DNA of 64,000 bases from Casuarina equisetifolia (taxonomy: Eukaryota; Streptophyta; Magnoliopsida; Fagales; Casuarinaceae). Made by a program: the position numbers and the translations under genes. The notes under the pieces were generated by a model. That model was given only the letters and a program-made list of their open reading frames with translations, made no database searches and was not told the DNA's origin. The stretch lies in NCBI GenBank assembly GCA_028551475.1, contig CM052355.1, positions 22,967,580 through 23,031,579 on the forward strand. The letters run 5' to 3'. This document shows, piece after piece, positions 9,341-22,158 of the stretch (within the stretch, counting starts at the first letter, position 1; the number at the start of each line of letters is the position of its first letter).

Positions 9341-12300
9341 AGAAGATGCTGCACAGTGATTTTTTTCCTAATGACAATGTGTTTTTTGGCCCAAACATGG
9401 TTCGAATCAGTCTAATGGCATCCTTATTCATATCTAGCGTGGCCAAAAAATGATTTGGAGAGTTCTGAGCAAAAACGAAATAGGTGAGTCGTTTTCGCAA
9501 GACGCTGTGCAGTAATATTTTTCCTAATGACATAGTGTTTTTTGGCCCAAATATGGTCTGAATCACTCTAATGGCATCCTCATTCATATGTAAGAGGGTC
9601 AAACAATCATTTCGTGAGTTTTTGAGCAAATACAGAAAAGGGGAGTTGTTTTCACAAGACGCTGCGCAATGACTTTTTCCAACTGATATTGTTTTTTTTT
9701 GCCCAAACATGGTCCAAATCACTCTAATGGCATTCCCATTCATATGTAAGAGGGTCAAACAATGATTTGGTGGGTTTTGAGCGAAAACAGAAAGGGGCAG
9801 TTGTTTCCCCAAGACGCTGTGCAGTGATGTTTTTCCAAACGATATTGTGTTTTTCCCCACAAACGTTGTCCGAATCACCGTAATGGCATCCCCATTCATA
9901 TGTAAGAGGGTCAAACAATGATTTGGAGAGTTTTGAGCAAAAACGGAAAAGGGGACTTGTTTTCGCAAGACGCTGCACAGTGATGTTTTTCCAAACGACA
10001 TTATTTTTTTTCACCCAAACATGATCCGAATCACTCGAATGGCATCCTCATTCGTATCTAACGTGGCCAAACAATGATTTGGTGAGTTTTGAGCAAAAAC
10101 GGAACAGGGGATTGTTTTCGCAACACGCTGCGTAGTAATTTTTTTTTTTTTTTTTACATTGTGTTTTTCTGCACAAACATGGTCTGAATCACTCTAATGG
10201 CATCCTCATTCATATTTAAGAAGGTCAAACAATCATTTGGTGAGTTTTTGGCCAAAAACGGAAAAGGGGACTTATTTTCACAAGAAGCTGTGCAGTGATG
10301 TTTTTCCTAACAACATTGTGTTTTTCCACGCAAACATGGTCCAAATCACTCTAATGGCATCCTCATTCATATTTAAGAGGGTCAAACAATCATTTGGTGA
10401 GTTTATGGCCAAAAACAGAAAAGGCAACTTGTTTTCGCAAGATGCTGTGCAGTGATGCTTTTCCAAATGACTGTGTCTTTTCACACCCAAACATGGTCTA
10501 AATCACTCTAACGGCATCCTCATTTATATGTAAGAGGGTCAAACAATCATTTGGTGAGTTTTGAGGAAAAACGTAAAAGGGGAGTTGTTTTCGCTAGACG
10601 CTGTGCAATGATGTTTTTCCTAACGACAAGTGTTTTTTTGCCCAAACATGGTCCAAATCACTCGAATGGCATCCTCAATTCATATCTAATGTGGCCAAAC
10701 AATGATTTGGTGAGTTCTGAGGAAAAACAGAAACGGGGAGTTGTTTTCACTAGATGCTGTGCAGTGATGTTTTTCGTAACGACATCGTGTTTTTTAGCCT
10801 AAACATGGTCCCAATCACTCAAATGGCATCCTCATTCATATCTAACGTGGCCAAACAATGATTTGGTGAGTTTTGAGCAAAAACAGAAAAGGGGAGTTGT
10901 TTTTGCAACATGCTGCACAGTGATGTTTTTCCAAATGATATTGTGTTTTTTCGCCCAAACATGATCCGAACCACTTGAATGGCATCCTCATTCATATATA
11001 AGAGGGTCAAACAAACAGTTGGTGTGTTTTTGAGCAAATACGAATAGGTGAGTTATGTTTCACAAGACGCTGTGCAGTGATGTTTTTCCAAATGATATTG
11101 TGTTTTTTCACCCAAACATGGTCCGAATCACTGGAATGGACTCCTCATTGATATATAAGAGGGTCAAACAATGATTTGGTGAGTTTTGAGCAAAAACGGA
11201 AAAGGGCACTTCTTCTCGCAAGACACTGTACAGTGATGTTTTTCCAAATGATATTGTGTTTTTTCGCCCAAAGATGATCCGAATCAGTCGAATGGCATCC
11301 TCATTCATATATAAGAGGGTCAAACAACGATTTGGTGAGTTTTGAGCAAAAACGGAAGAGGGCACTTGTTTTCGCAACATGGTGTGCAGTGACGTTTTTC
11401 CGAACGATGTTGTGTCTTTTTGCTCAAACAGGGTCGGAATCCCTCGAATGGAATCCTTATTCATGTATAAGAGGGTCAAACAATGATTTGGTGAGTTTTG
11501 CGCAAAAACAGAAAAGGGTAGCTGTGTTTGCAAGACGCTGTGCAGTGATTTTTTCCAAACGATATTGTGTTTTTTACCCCAAAAATGGTCGGAGTCACCC
11601 TAATGGCATCCCGTTCATATGTATGAGGGTCAAACAATGATTTGTTGACTTTTGAGCAAAAACGGAACAGGGGACTTATTTTCGCAAGATGCTGTGCAGT
11701 GATTTTTTCTGAACGATGTTATGTTTTTTTGCCCAAACATGGTCCGAATCACTCTAATGGCATCCTCATTCATATCTAACATGGCCAAACAATGATTTGG
11801 TGAGTTTTGAGCAAAAACGAAAAGGGGAGTTGTTTTTACAAGACGCTGTGTAGTGATTTTTCCAAACGAGATTGTTTTTTTTTGCCCAAACATGATCCGA
11901 ATCACTCAAATGGCATGCTCATTCATATATAAGAGGGTCCAACAATCATGTGGTGAGTTTTGAACAAAAACGGAAAAGGGAGTTGTTTTTGCATGACGCT
12001 GCACAGTGATGTTCTTCCAAATGATATTGTGTTTTTTTGCCCAAACATGGTCCGAATCACTCGAATGGCATGCTCATTTGTACATAAGAGGTTTAAACAA
12101 TGATTTGGTGAGTTTTGAGCAAAAACGGAAAAGGGCACTTGTTTTCACAAGACCCTGTGCAGTGATATTTTTCCAAACGATATTGTGTTGTTTCACCCAA
12201 ACATGCTCTCTGAATCACTCTATTGGCTTCCTCATTCATATCTAACATGGCCAAACAATGATTTCGTGAGTTTTGAGCAAAAATGGAAAACGGGAGTTAT

Positions 12301-12938
12301 TTTCTCAAGAGGCTGCGCAGTGATGTTTTTCCGAACGATGTTGTGTTTTTTTGTCCAAACAGGGTCTGAATCACTCAAATGGCATCCTCATTCTTATCTA
12401 ACGTGGCCAAACAATGATTTCGTGAGTTTTGAGCAAAAACAGAAAAGGGCATTTGTTTTCAGAAGATGCTGTGCACTGATGTTTTTCCAAATGATGTTGT
12501 GTTTTTTTGCCCAAACATTGCCCGAATCACTCTATTGGCATTCTCATTCACATCTAACGTGGCCAAACAATGATTTCGCGAGTTTTGAGCAAAAATGGAA
12601 AAGGGGAGTTGTTTTCGCAAGAGGCTGTGCAGTGATGTCTTTCCGAATGTTGTTTTGTTTTTTTGCCCAAACATGGTCCGAATCACTCTAATGGCATCCT
12701 CATTCATATCTAACGTGGCCAAACAATGATTTCATGAGTTTTGAGCAAAAATAGAAAAGGGCAGTTGTTTTTGCAAGACGCTGCGTAGTGATTTTTTTCC
12801 AAGCGATATTGTGTTTTTTTGCCCAAACATGATCCGAATCACTCGAATGGCATCCTCATTCATATCTAATGTCGCCAAACAATGATTTAGTGACTTTTGA
12901 TCAAAAACGAAAAAGGGCACTTGTTTTCGGAAGATGCT
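9341..12938. repeat. Tandem satellite-like array, ~156-bp unit, about 23 copies
   Basis: The anchor (A)TGGCATCCTCATTCATAT recurs at about 9415, 9571, 9727, 9883, 10039, 10197, 10353, 10511, 10666, 10823, 10979, 11136, 11292, 11448, 11603, 11757, 11910, 12065, 12222, 12379, 12534, 12691 and 12847. Spacing is 153-158 bp and most often 156. Each unit also holds CCCAAACATGGTC, CAAACAATGATTTGGTGAG and GAGCAAAAACGGAAAAGGG. Because 156 is divisible by three, open frames of up to 227 codons run across units, chiefly on the - strand with 52-residue periodicity. Copies are diverged and carry scattered stops. I read it as non-coding satellite DNA. The right edge is cut by a gypsy LTR. Confidence 0.93.
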
Positions 12939-13724
12939 TGATGTGGGAGCAACTACGTCAGCCCAAGCTCTTAGTCCAGCCCATATGTTAAGTTTGACAA
13001 TTTATACTTGCTTGGGTCACAACATAATCCAATGGGTCCAAGAAGGCCAAGGTTGAAGAAGCAGCCCAAGAATATTCCATAGCATCTCTGCAGGCTTTAA
13101 TATGGGGGGTTTCCTAAATAATTGTTGAGTTCTTAATTTCTTAGGTTTAATTTATTGTTTGAGAATATTTCCTTTTGTTTGGTTTTCTATAATTGTCTAG
13201 ATTCTTGATTTATCTAAGTTTCCATATTTGTCAGATTTCTGATTTGTCTAGGATTCCTTATTTGTCAGAATCCAGATTTGTTAAGACTTTCTTAATTATA
13301 AGGATTCTTGATTTATCAGGATCCTTCTAGAATTAGGTTTTAAGGATTCCTGATTTACCAGGATCCTTCTAGAATTAGGTTTAGCTGCCTATTTAAAGGG
13401 AGCATTGTTTCAATTGTAAGAGAGTTTTTTTTCCAGAGAATAGAAACCCCAAAGTTGTGTGATCAACTTTTGCATCCTTTATCCAATTCTTGCCAGGGAT
13501 TGGTAGTGGAACACCTCCTTGACTGGTGGCGTTGCCTTTACGTCTTGGAGCTTGTTGGCATCTATCCTTTTATTTTTATTATTCCTATTTTCGTTTTTTT
13601 TTTCTCCCTTCCTCCCTACCAAACACTCACTTTTTCCCACAAAAAAACCAAAATACCAAAAAAAATGATTTTTACATATTTTCTAAACCCGAGCTCGCTC
13701 AAGCCCACCATAACATTCGCATTA
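12939..13724 (+). repeat. 5' LTR of the gypsy element
   Basis: It begins TGATGTGGGAGC immediately after satellite sequence and ends just before the primer binding site. It matches the LTRs at 44937-45712 and 50166-50949 over its full length (786 bp). It contains a promoter-like CTATTTAAAGGG near 13388, with repeated AGGATCC(T)TTCTAGAATTAGG modules just upstream. Confidence 0.88.
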
Positions 13725-15264
13725 AGTGGTATCAAAGCCTAGGTTATTCTTTCGAGTGAGCTCTTTTCAAGATGTTCAATCTAAGCGGTAATCCGTCATC
13801 TCATCGTAATAGTCATTCTTCGTCTGATCATAGTGGTGATTCTTCCCCAATTCCACCATGGGAGGCTGCAAATAGAATGTTATCAGTTGAGCTAGACAAG
13901 GTAAAAGAGCAATTATCTAATGTCGTCCAGTTGAAAGGGCAATTGTCTGATGTCCTCCAGATGTTGCAAAACTTCCACCTTGACACCCAAGGCAACAAAG
14001 TTGATTCTCATGCAGATTCTAGTAGTGATGAAAGCGAGAGGAGGAGGAGACTAGATGATGATCGAAGCTTACGTGTTGAAGTCCCAGAATTCAAAGGTAC
14101 TCTCGACCCTAATGATTTTGTTGATTGGCTACGTCGTATTGAAGGGGTATTTGAATTCAAAGGGTATGATGATCGAAAAGGGTATAAAGTTGTTGTTCTT
14201 CATCTCAAAGAATATGCTTCTTTATGGTGGGAGAACGTTAAGAAATAGCGAGATCGAGATGGGAAAGAAAAGGTCCATTCATGGGAGAAACTAAAGAAGT
14301 TGCTCAAAAGGCGCTTCTTGCCCAATGATTACAAGCAAGATCTTTATTTAAAAATACATGCGCTCAGGCAAGATGAGAGGAGTGTGGAGGAGTATATAAG
14401 GGAATTTGAAAACCTTATGATGAGATGTGAGGTACCAGAACCCAAAGAGACCATTATTGCCCAGTTTCTAAGGGGCTTAAAGCCTGAGATTTCTAACATT
14501 GTTGAATTGCAATCCTATTGCTCTTTTGATGATGTGTGCAAACTAGCTATCAAAGTGGAGAGGCAAAGAAGGACTCTCAAGAATTCTGGATCTAAGCCTT
14601 TTAGCAGGGAGGGTTCTAGGTCTTACATTAGAGGGACCACTTTCTACAGGGATCCCTCATCCTACAATAAGTCTGAGCCTACCAACAAGGAAAAGGTTAA
14701 AGAAAAGGTTGGGGAAGCCTCAAAGCCAACACCGAATTTTACAAAGCAAGATCCAAGGGAGAGAAAGTGCTTCAAGTGCCAAGGATTTGGTCATGTGCAG
14801 GCTAATTGTCCAAACAGGAGGGTGATGACCATGAGAGATATTGAAGAGATTGAAGAAGGCTACTTTAAAGAGGAGTATGGTGATTATGAGCCCATGGTTG
14901 ATTTAGAGGAAGAGAATGAGATCGTTGAGCAAGCTGATTCTGGCAGTATGCTTATTCTTCGCAGAGCCTTACATGCCCATGTTAGCCCTCCAGATGAGCA
15001 ACGGGAGAACATCTGTCAAACTCGATGCACAATTAATGGAAAGGTGTGTTCTGTTATTGTCGATAGTGGGAGTTGTGCCAACGTAGCTTCTACGATTCTT
15101 GTGGAGAAGTTGAAATTGCCTACCTCAAATCACCCCCATCCATACAACCTCCAATGGTTGAGCCAAGGGACTCATCTTCAAGTGTCAAGGCAAGTCTTAC
15201 TTACTTTTTCCATTGGAAAGCATTATGTAGATCAAATTGCTTGTGATGTTATACCTATGGATGC
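12939..15264 (+). mobile_element. Ty3/gypsy retrotransposon, broken: 5' LTR plus gag/protease part
   Basis: This is a fossil LTR retrotransposon in + orientation. It has a 5' LTR (12939-13724), an initiator-Met-type primer binding site (TGGTATCAAAGC at 13727) and a gag region from 13772. The gag region carries a retrotrans_gag domain, a CCHC zinc knuckle (CFKCQGFGHVQANC, about 14769-14811) and a protease-like DSG motif near 15062. It is very close in sequence to the element at 44937-50949, so it is of the same subfamily and young. It is incomplete: most of pol is not present, and a few breaks interrupt the remainder. Confidence 0.88.
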
Positions 15265-16141
15265 TGATGCGGATGCACTTAAGGCCCAATATTACGAGTT
15301 CCAATATCAAAGAATTAAGAGTTCACAACATAATCCAATGGGTCCAAAAAGGCCAAGGTTGAAGAAGCAGCCCAAGAATATTCCATATCATCTCTGCAGG
15401 CTTTAATATGGGGGGTTTCAAAAATAATTGTTTTGGTGTTTTGGGTTTTTTTGTGGGAAAAGTGAGTGTTTGGTAGGGAGGAAGGGAGAAAAAAACGAAA
15501 ATAGGAATAATCAAAATAAAAGGATAGATGCCAACAAGCTCCAAGACGTAAAGGCAACGCCACCAGTCAAGGAGGTGCTCCACCACCAATCCCTGGCAAG
15601 AATTGGATAAAGGATGCAAAAGTTGATCACACAACTTTGGGGTTTCTATTCTCTTGAAAACAACTCTGCTTACAATTGAAACAATGCTCCCTTTAAATAG
15701 GCAGCTAAACCTAATTCTAGAAGGATCCTGGTAAATCAGGAATCCTTAAAACCTAATTCTAGAAGGATCCTGATAAATCAAGAATCCTTATAATTAAGGA
15801 AGTTTTAACAAATCTGGATTCTGACAAATAAGGAATCCTAAACAAATCAGAAATCTGACAAGTATGAAAACCCAGATAAATCAGGAACCTAGACAATTAT
15901 GGAAAACCAAATAAAAGAAAATATTCCCAAACAATAAATTAAACCTAAGAAATTAAGGACTCAACAAGGACTCAACAATTATTTTTGAAACCCCCCATAT
16001 TAAAGCCTGCAGAGATGATATGGAATATTCTTGGGCTGCTTCTTCAACCTTGGCCTTTTTGGACCCATTGGATTATGTTGTGAACTCTTAATTCTTTGAT
16101 ATTGGAACTCGTAATATTGGGCCTTAAGTGCATCCGCATCA
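15265..16141 (-). repeat. LTR of a second gypsy subfamily with perfect 166-bp inverted arms
   Basis: The right part (down to about 15430) is a related LTR on the - strand whose 5' end is at 16141 (TGATGCGGATGCACTTAAGG). The left 166 bp (15265-15430) repeats that 5' end in the opposite orientation. As far as I can read, the arms 15265-15430 and 15976-16141 are identical, with about 545 bp between them. The terminal 80 bp differ from the LTRs of the neighbouring gypsy elements, so this is another subfamily. No target duplication was seen. Confidence 0.8.
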
Positions 16142-18790
16142 GAAACAGACATGATCTTGCCAATGATACTAAGAAGAGACTTATCTATGAAATGTTAGCC
16201 TAGCAATCTGATATTGTTCTATGAGCTTCTAAAGGACCAGAAATAATACATTTGTCTCAAAGATCACTCCCAATTTCTCCCTAAGAGAGGAATTCAAAAG
16301 ATGGATGATGGTTATCTTTCCTTCCAAAGCCACAAAGCTCGCACTTGAGTGATACCTAAGGTATGGACTTTTAAGAGTCTTGAGAGCGACCTTATGATGT
16401 AAGGCAAGTGTGGGATTATTGGGGCAGAAAGATATAAGGAAGATGTGGCATTGCCTTAGTACAGAGAACAACCCTCTAGTCTACTAATTTAAGCTCTGGC
16501 TAAAAGTTCTCTCCACCATTATAGACAGTGAATTTATTGGAATGGTTATCAATTCATAAAGGCTGTCTTTTTTTAAGCTGTTCACTCCAGAGGTGGAGGT
16601 GTAGTTTGCATAAGTTTGATATTGGCAATGAACTAAGAGGCTTGCCATTTCACTGGATGTGTCAATGAGGGTGCCAAATGGATTGCGTATATCAGATTAA
16701 AGGTTCACCATTACCTGGTTGAGGCATTTTCTCTGATTCTTACAGCAGTCACTTGGATGTTTCTTTTTAACTCCAAAAAATTTTAAGCGTTAATCAAACT
16801 ACTTTTATCTTGCTAGACCACATAGAGAGACAAAAGGTGGTGTGCGGGTACTGTTGTTAGGGTGAGAAATATGATTCTAGGCTATATCTCGGCTTCTCTA
16901 GCATTAAGGTAACCCTCATTTTCTGAAGAAATGATCTTAGAGTGTATCTGATTGTTCATGGCTTTTGAAAATTAACAACAAAGGTCAATGTACCTGAGTT
17001 GAAAAGAAGATTGATTTGATGACCAAAAGTTGCCCTAAATAGGAGCCTACTGATTCAACTTTTAGCCTCACTCATATTTTGCTCCACATAGAGATTAATT
17101 TGACAAAGAGGACATCCAAATACGTAATAGGGTCAAAGTGGTGCAATTTGATATAGGAAGAAACTAAACAACTGATGAAGTTGCTTTTTTAGGGGTTGGG
17201 AACTAGGTTGGTGAACTCCTTAAATACCTAAGACAATCAGCAACCATGGAAAGATATCCTGCATCTGCTTTACAAAAGATCAAGAGACCATTAGTGAAAC
17301 ACAAGTGGATTTTCTGCTACTTGTTGCACATCCAATGAAACTTAAGTTGTCCATCCTCCACCATACTGGTCATCAAACCTGAGAAACCATTTAATTCTCT
17401 AGTAGTAAAAATGCATTTTGGAATCTATTTAAGACCCTTCCTTGGTGACCCCCTAACTAGTCAAGCCTTGGGAAGGAAATCTCATCAGACCATATCATAT
17501 ACCTTGATTACATTTGTTTTTCCAGATTTGTTGCATGATTGGATTAATGATGTTAAGGGCTTGTTTTCCTGGTCCAGTAATATTTTTTAGTTTTGAATAT
17601 GTTGAAAAGGGCTAGATGTTGGTCCTTGAATTTTGTAATGTTTTCATTTCTAGTTCCTTTGTATTTCTTATAAAGGGATGGTCTTTAGCCCTGTCTTCAA
17701 TTATCAACAAAAGTGGTCAGGGTTTCATAAAAAATAAAAAGATAAAAAAAATCATATCCCTTTATCAGGTTTGGTATGAAGTATACTGGTGTACCTTGGT
17801 TCTGGTGATAGTTTCTCAGAATTTCTTCAGAAAGCAATTTTTCACTGATGCATCTCAAACGTCAACAAAAGCTGTTTGGGGATTCTATCATTTGAGACAT
17901 AATATCTCACTGTGAACACATCTGTGGTATTGCAGGGAGATAGATCTGAGAATCCTTCACCTTGGTTAGGTATGGGGACCTTAGAAGAAAAACACCTAAT
18001 TACATTATAATCACATTATTGTCATTATTATTATAATTATTATTATCGTTGTTGTTGTTGTTGTTTATTTTTTAAATTTCCTATGCTATAGAAACTTTCC
18101 TCTGGGATAAAGTTTATCATATCTACATGATAAGTAAGAAAATCTTAAAGTTGAATGTTGCTTTTAGATGTTAAAATGCCATATTTAGCATACTAATAAT
18201 AACCTTGAGCAATGTATGAGTAATACTTATTTTTAATATGTTAAAGGGGGGCATTAAAAGTTTTGGTTTTTTATTTTTTATTTCCTAATACTGTATATGT
18301 GGTTCTACTATATGGACCAATCTGGAGACAATAATGTAAAAGTTCTAAGATAGACCGTCATATGACACAGCAAAATGTCCAACGAGACATTATTGTAGTG
18401 GGTCTTAAGATTCTTTGATATATGCCAGTATTCTACTGTTATTTTCAACCATGATACCTAGCTAATTAATGTGTTCTCCAAGACACCAGTTTGGTAAAAC
18501 TGGAAGAAGAATAAATATCTTCTTTATAGTTTCCACTTTTTCTTATGGATTGATAATTGAAGACATGGTTGAGATAATGTGGTGATTGAAGACATAAATG
18601 TAGAAATATTTCTCTACTTTGGCATGTAAAGATGACCATCCTGGTGTTATTTTTCCTGAAACTACATTACATATTATCTACTTCATTTTTGTGATCGTAG
18701 CTCCAATCTGATGGGCATTTCACAATTTTAACAGTTTTTCCTCCCTCTTATTAAGTTGCCAAAATTATACCTCTTTCTCTGCTTTTGCAG
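16142..18790. other. Intergenic, no gene recognised
   Basis: AT-rich sequence with only short open frames. A segment at about 17790-17900 resembles one at about 20009-20120 (shared GTACCTTGGTT, GATAGTT, TTTCTT and CAAAAGCTGTTT in order). A microsatellite mixing ATT and GTT lies at about 18013-18066. TE decay is likely, but no family was assigned. Confidence 0.45.
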
Positions 18791-18834
18791 GCTTTACTGC
18801 CACACTACCCTTTAAAGTTTCAAAGGCTAAGATG
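18791..18834 (+). pseudogene. Isolated exon of a carnosine N-methyltransferase-like gene
   Basis: A 44-bp block sits between a good acceptor (TTTTGCAG) and a donor (GTATGT) and reads ALLPHYPLKFQRLR plus two bases. This matches the N-terminal region of plant CARNMT1/N2227-family proteins, which precedes their RRCIS block. The expected upstream exon and the following long exon were not found nearby. It is probably a stranded exon of the same locus as the exons at 28375-29371, about 9.5 kb downstream on the same strand. Confidence 0.6.
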
Positions 18835-21299
18835 GTATGTTCTCTCCGCATTCATTTTGTTGTTACTCAACTGCTGTTATTCTACTTTTTACAAGCTTTG
18901 ATGATCCACTAAAGAGTGCGTTATTATTTGTCCGTAAGTGTGAGAGGTGGATGTTGGAGGAAATTTATCTAGGAGGTTGGTATTAAGTAGTAAAACTAGC
19001 AAGGATAAGTATGACTGCTTAACGCTTGAAGTGTCAGATTGAAATTTCAATTATGATGTGTTCAATTGAGATTGCGTAATGTCAAGGAGTTGAATGGTCT
19101 TGATATAACACTAGTTTATATTTTTTTAAGGTGTGATGCAATCATCTTGAAAAGTTCATGCTTCTTCCTCTATTTTTTTAGCTAAAAAGCTTTTAGCAAA
19201 GAGAGGAACTCCACATATAGTTATGAAATTACAAAGTCATTTATCATAGTTCATATTTACTAGATTCAGCTTAGGTTGGCATTTTTAGGTCCATAATAAA
19301 TTCACAGCTATCGAATTCTTTTTTCTTTGGCTTAAATAAGATACTATTACATGTGGTTTACCATTTTATAAAAAATGAATTTGAATTTAAAAGGTGACAT
19401 TGTACTCTACAAATTTATCAATTTCATATTTATGTTGATCTGCCATGAAAAGTACTTGAATTTTTGTCAAGCCAACCCCTTAGGGTTATTTTCTGTAGTG
19501 ACTCAGCCATCCCTGGTGGAAGTTTGCGGGGATAGATCACTCTCTTGGGGTGATTTGACTTCTCTGTTTGGGGTTCATAGTTGGGATTACCTGACTGACC
19601 TTTAATGGGGTTTTTGGACCACCCGAGGTTTCCTTTAGTAATGGTCAAAGCCTTCCGTCCTTGGTGGCAAAAATGAGAATGCCATCCTTCCATCGCTTTG
19701 TTTTTTTAAAACCTTTTTTAATCCTCTTTTTTCTTTTCTTTTATTTGCTTATTTATTTTAGTTTTTAGCTTCTTTTTTTTCAATAGCGGTTGAGTTTAGT
19801 TTATTTTGTTGATGTGATAAAATTTATGAATCGTACATGAGTCTTGCATTTGGTGTTTAGACCAACGATTTAGATAAAGCTGGAGAGAAAAAGGTAATAT
19901 GGTTCTTCAAAAAAGCTTGTCTATGAAGAGTATCCCCTTGTCATGTTTAGCAGAAAGTCCCAACAGTATTTTATGGCTTTGTGAATCAACTTTAAAGGGA
20001 CAATGATGCGTACCTTGGTTATGATGATAGTTATGCAGGATTTCTTGAGCAAGTAAAATGCCATCACCAATATCTTGACCCTTCGCAAAAGCTGTTTATT
20101 GTTTCCCCATATGATAGACGTAAGAGTGGTTTAATCCTGTTATCTGGGAGACATTTGTAAATTGTTTTGCAATAAGATATTGACCTAAAGCTTAAGATGT
20201 TGATCTGAAATTCTTTCAGTGAAAAGGGTTTGGAACCTTAAGGATGAGGCTGGTGCACTGACATTGTCTACGTTCAGCAAACAACCAGATTTGAAGAAAG
20301 CTTTGCAATTACTCCTTTACCAAGCACACTTATGCCTTTTAGAAGAAATTTGCATTTTACCATCCAGACCTGGGACCTTATTATCTTTCCATGAGAACGT
20401 CACATATCTGATCTCCTTAATAACTAATTTATTTGTCTTCTCACTAATTATAAGGGATTGTCTTCGAAATAGCCTTCCTCAACACTAGGAATAAATATGT
20501 TCCTCAAAGTTAATCGGACGTGCAAATCCAGAAGTACTCTAAAATCTCTTCTTTGACCTAATGGGTGTTGTCAATTGTAGATCCATCTGTATGGCTTGCT
20601 GAAATGGTCTTATTTATATGATTATATTGTGTTCACTGCCTTGAAAAAACTCTGCGATCTTAGTTGTCAAGATCCACTCACTGCATTTGAGATTTTTGAC
20701 TTAAAAAAGGCTCTTCTGCATGGCACATGTCATTAAACTATGTCACTGCCCTGACATGAGTGCATTTTGAAATCTGCCTTGAATACTTTCTAGAGTTTTC
20801 AAGGTTTTTAGTTTGGCATGTAGTTGATACATAAGAGTACTCTTAACACAATCTTCGTGACTCTTTCCACCAACAGCATAAGTTCCATATGCTCCATCCA
20901 ACTGTTGAAAAGCATATAAGGCTTCTTTACCCTAGGCTTGTCCATAAGTCTCACTACCATGGGATAGTATGGTTCAAGAAATGGAGAGCAAGAACATTAC
21001 CTTAGTCATGGAACAATTTAACAATTCATGATTATGGCATGGTCTAACTTTAAGATAGAAATCTCATCAGGTTTGTTGAACTAAGTGAACAAAAATTCAC
21101 TGTACCATAGAGCTCCTGAATGAGTGCAGACCATTTTTTCGTTGAGATCATTTTCCCTCAAGGCCAGACCCACCTTCATTCTTTGTTAGATGGAATTTGC
21201 AATCTCCTGCTAGTAACTGTGGTTGTCCTTTAAAGTTCATCGTTGTAGTATCTATCACTCACCAAACCTCAAGTCTCCTTATTTGGTGGTCATCTCCAG

Positions 21300-21790
21300 T
21301 CTCTAGGAGCAAACTCTATTACGTGTAATTCCATGCCATCAAGATATGAAGATTACATTGATGTCCCGGACTGGAAGTACAGGCCGAGGTACCCAGGCGA
21401 CCAAGGATGCGGCTCATCTGTTCTCTAGTGTTTTTCCCTGTAATGGGCCATCCACTTGGGTAGTGCCTTGTTTTGTAACCTATTATGTATATATTATGCA
21501 CTTTACTTTCTATGTATTTCCGCTATGTTGTAACTCAAATCGATCCTTGTATAGAATGTAACCTTGTTAGTCGTGGAGAGTCTCGTCTAGTTGCTTGTAG
21601 CTTGTTTGCTTAGCTTGCTTGTAACTTGGATGATTCTCTAGTTCAATAAAGATGTATATCCAAACTTGTGTTTGTGTGTGCTCTTTGTTTATGACCAACC
21701 TCCCTACAAAATTGTCTCGGGACTAACCAATTTGTCCCATTAGAGCTTTTAGGTAGTTTATTGAAAGCTTAGAAGGCTGACCTAGATCTT
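21300..21790 (+). repeat. LTR-like or 3'-UTR-like block
   Basis: It contains TATATATTATGCA, then a promoter-to-polyA style run ending CAATAAAG near 21643, then a GT-rich stretch. An A(T)TAGAGC word at about 21740 faintly resembles the end of an initiator-Met primer binding site. No second copy or target duplication was found in the window. It could be a solo LTR; the call is weak. Confidence 0.25.
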
Positions 21791-22158
21791 TGCTGAGACC
21801 TTGGTGCCGCACGGATCTACCAAGACCGTGACATTCAGATTGTTGTGTCCTACATATTGATAAACAAATGTTTCAATCTTCGTACATTTGAGAGATTATG
21901 ATGATATCAACATCATTAGGTCTTTTAAGACATTGACACAAACATTTCTGTAAACAAAGAACACTGACCTTTCACTGACCTTTGTCTATCTCTCACCAAA
22001 CCTACATTTAGCAAATATTTCAGTAACACATTGATAGGTGGCCATATACATTTGCTCTCTCCCCCTGGCAGCTGACCTCGTACATTATTATTTTAATGAG
22101 TCCAAACAAGCTTTAATAGTGGTGTTTCTTGAACTTGTAACACTCATCCGGACTATAA

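Noticed and set aside
9318-10001. Long repeated open frame in the satellite as a repeat protein gene
   Set aside because: The unit length is a multiple of three, units drift with stops, and no start, splice or domain context is seen. Treated as satellite DNA, with the phase noted as a finding.
9341-12938. CRISPR-like array
   Set aside because: The units are 156 bp of continuous repeat without unique spacers, in a plant nuclear sequence.
16229-16471. 80-codon - strand frame containing LRYHSSASFVALEGK
   Set aside because: It looked protein-like, but I could not tie it to any family or find neighbouring exons. Left as unassigned.
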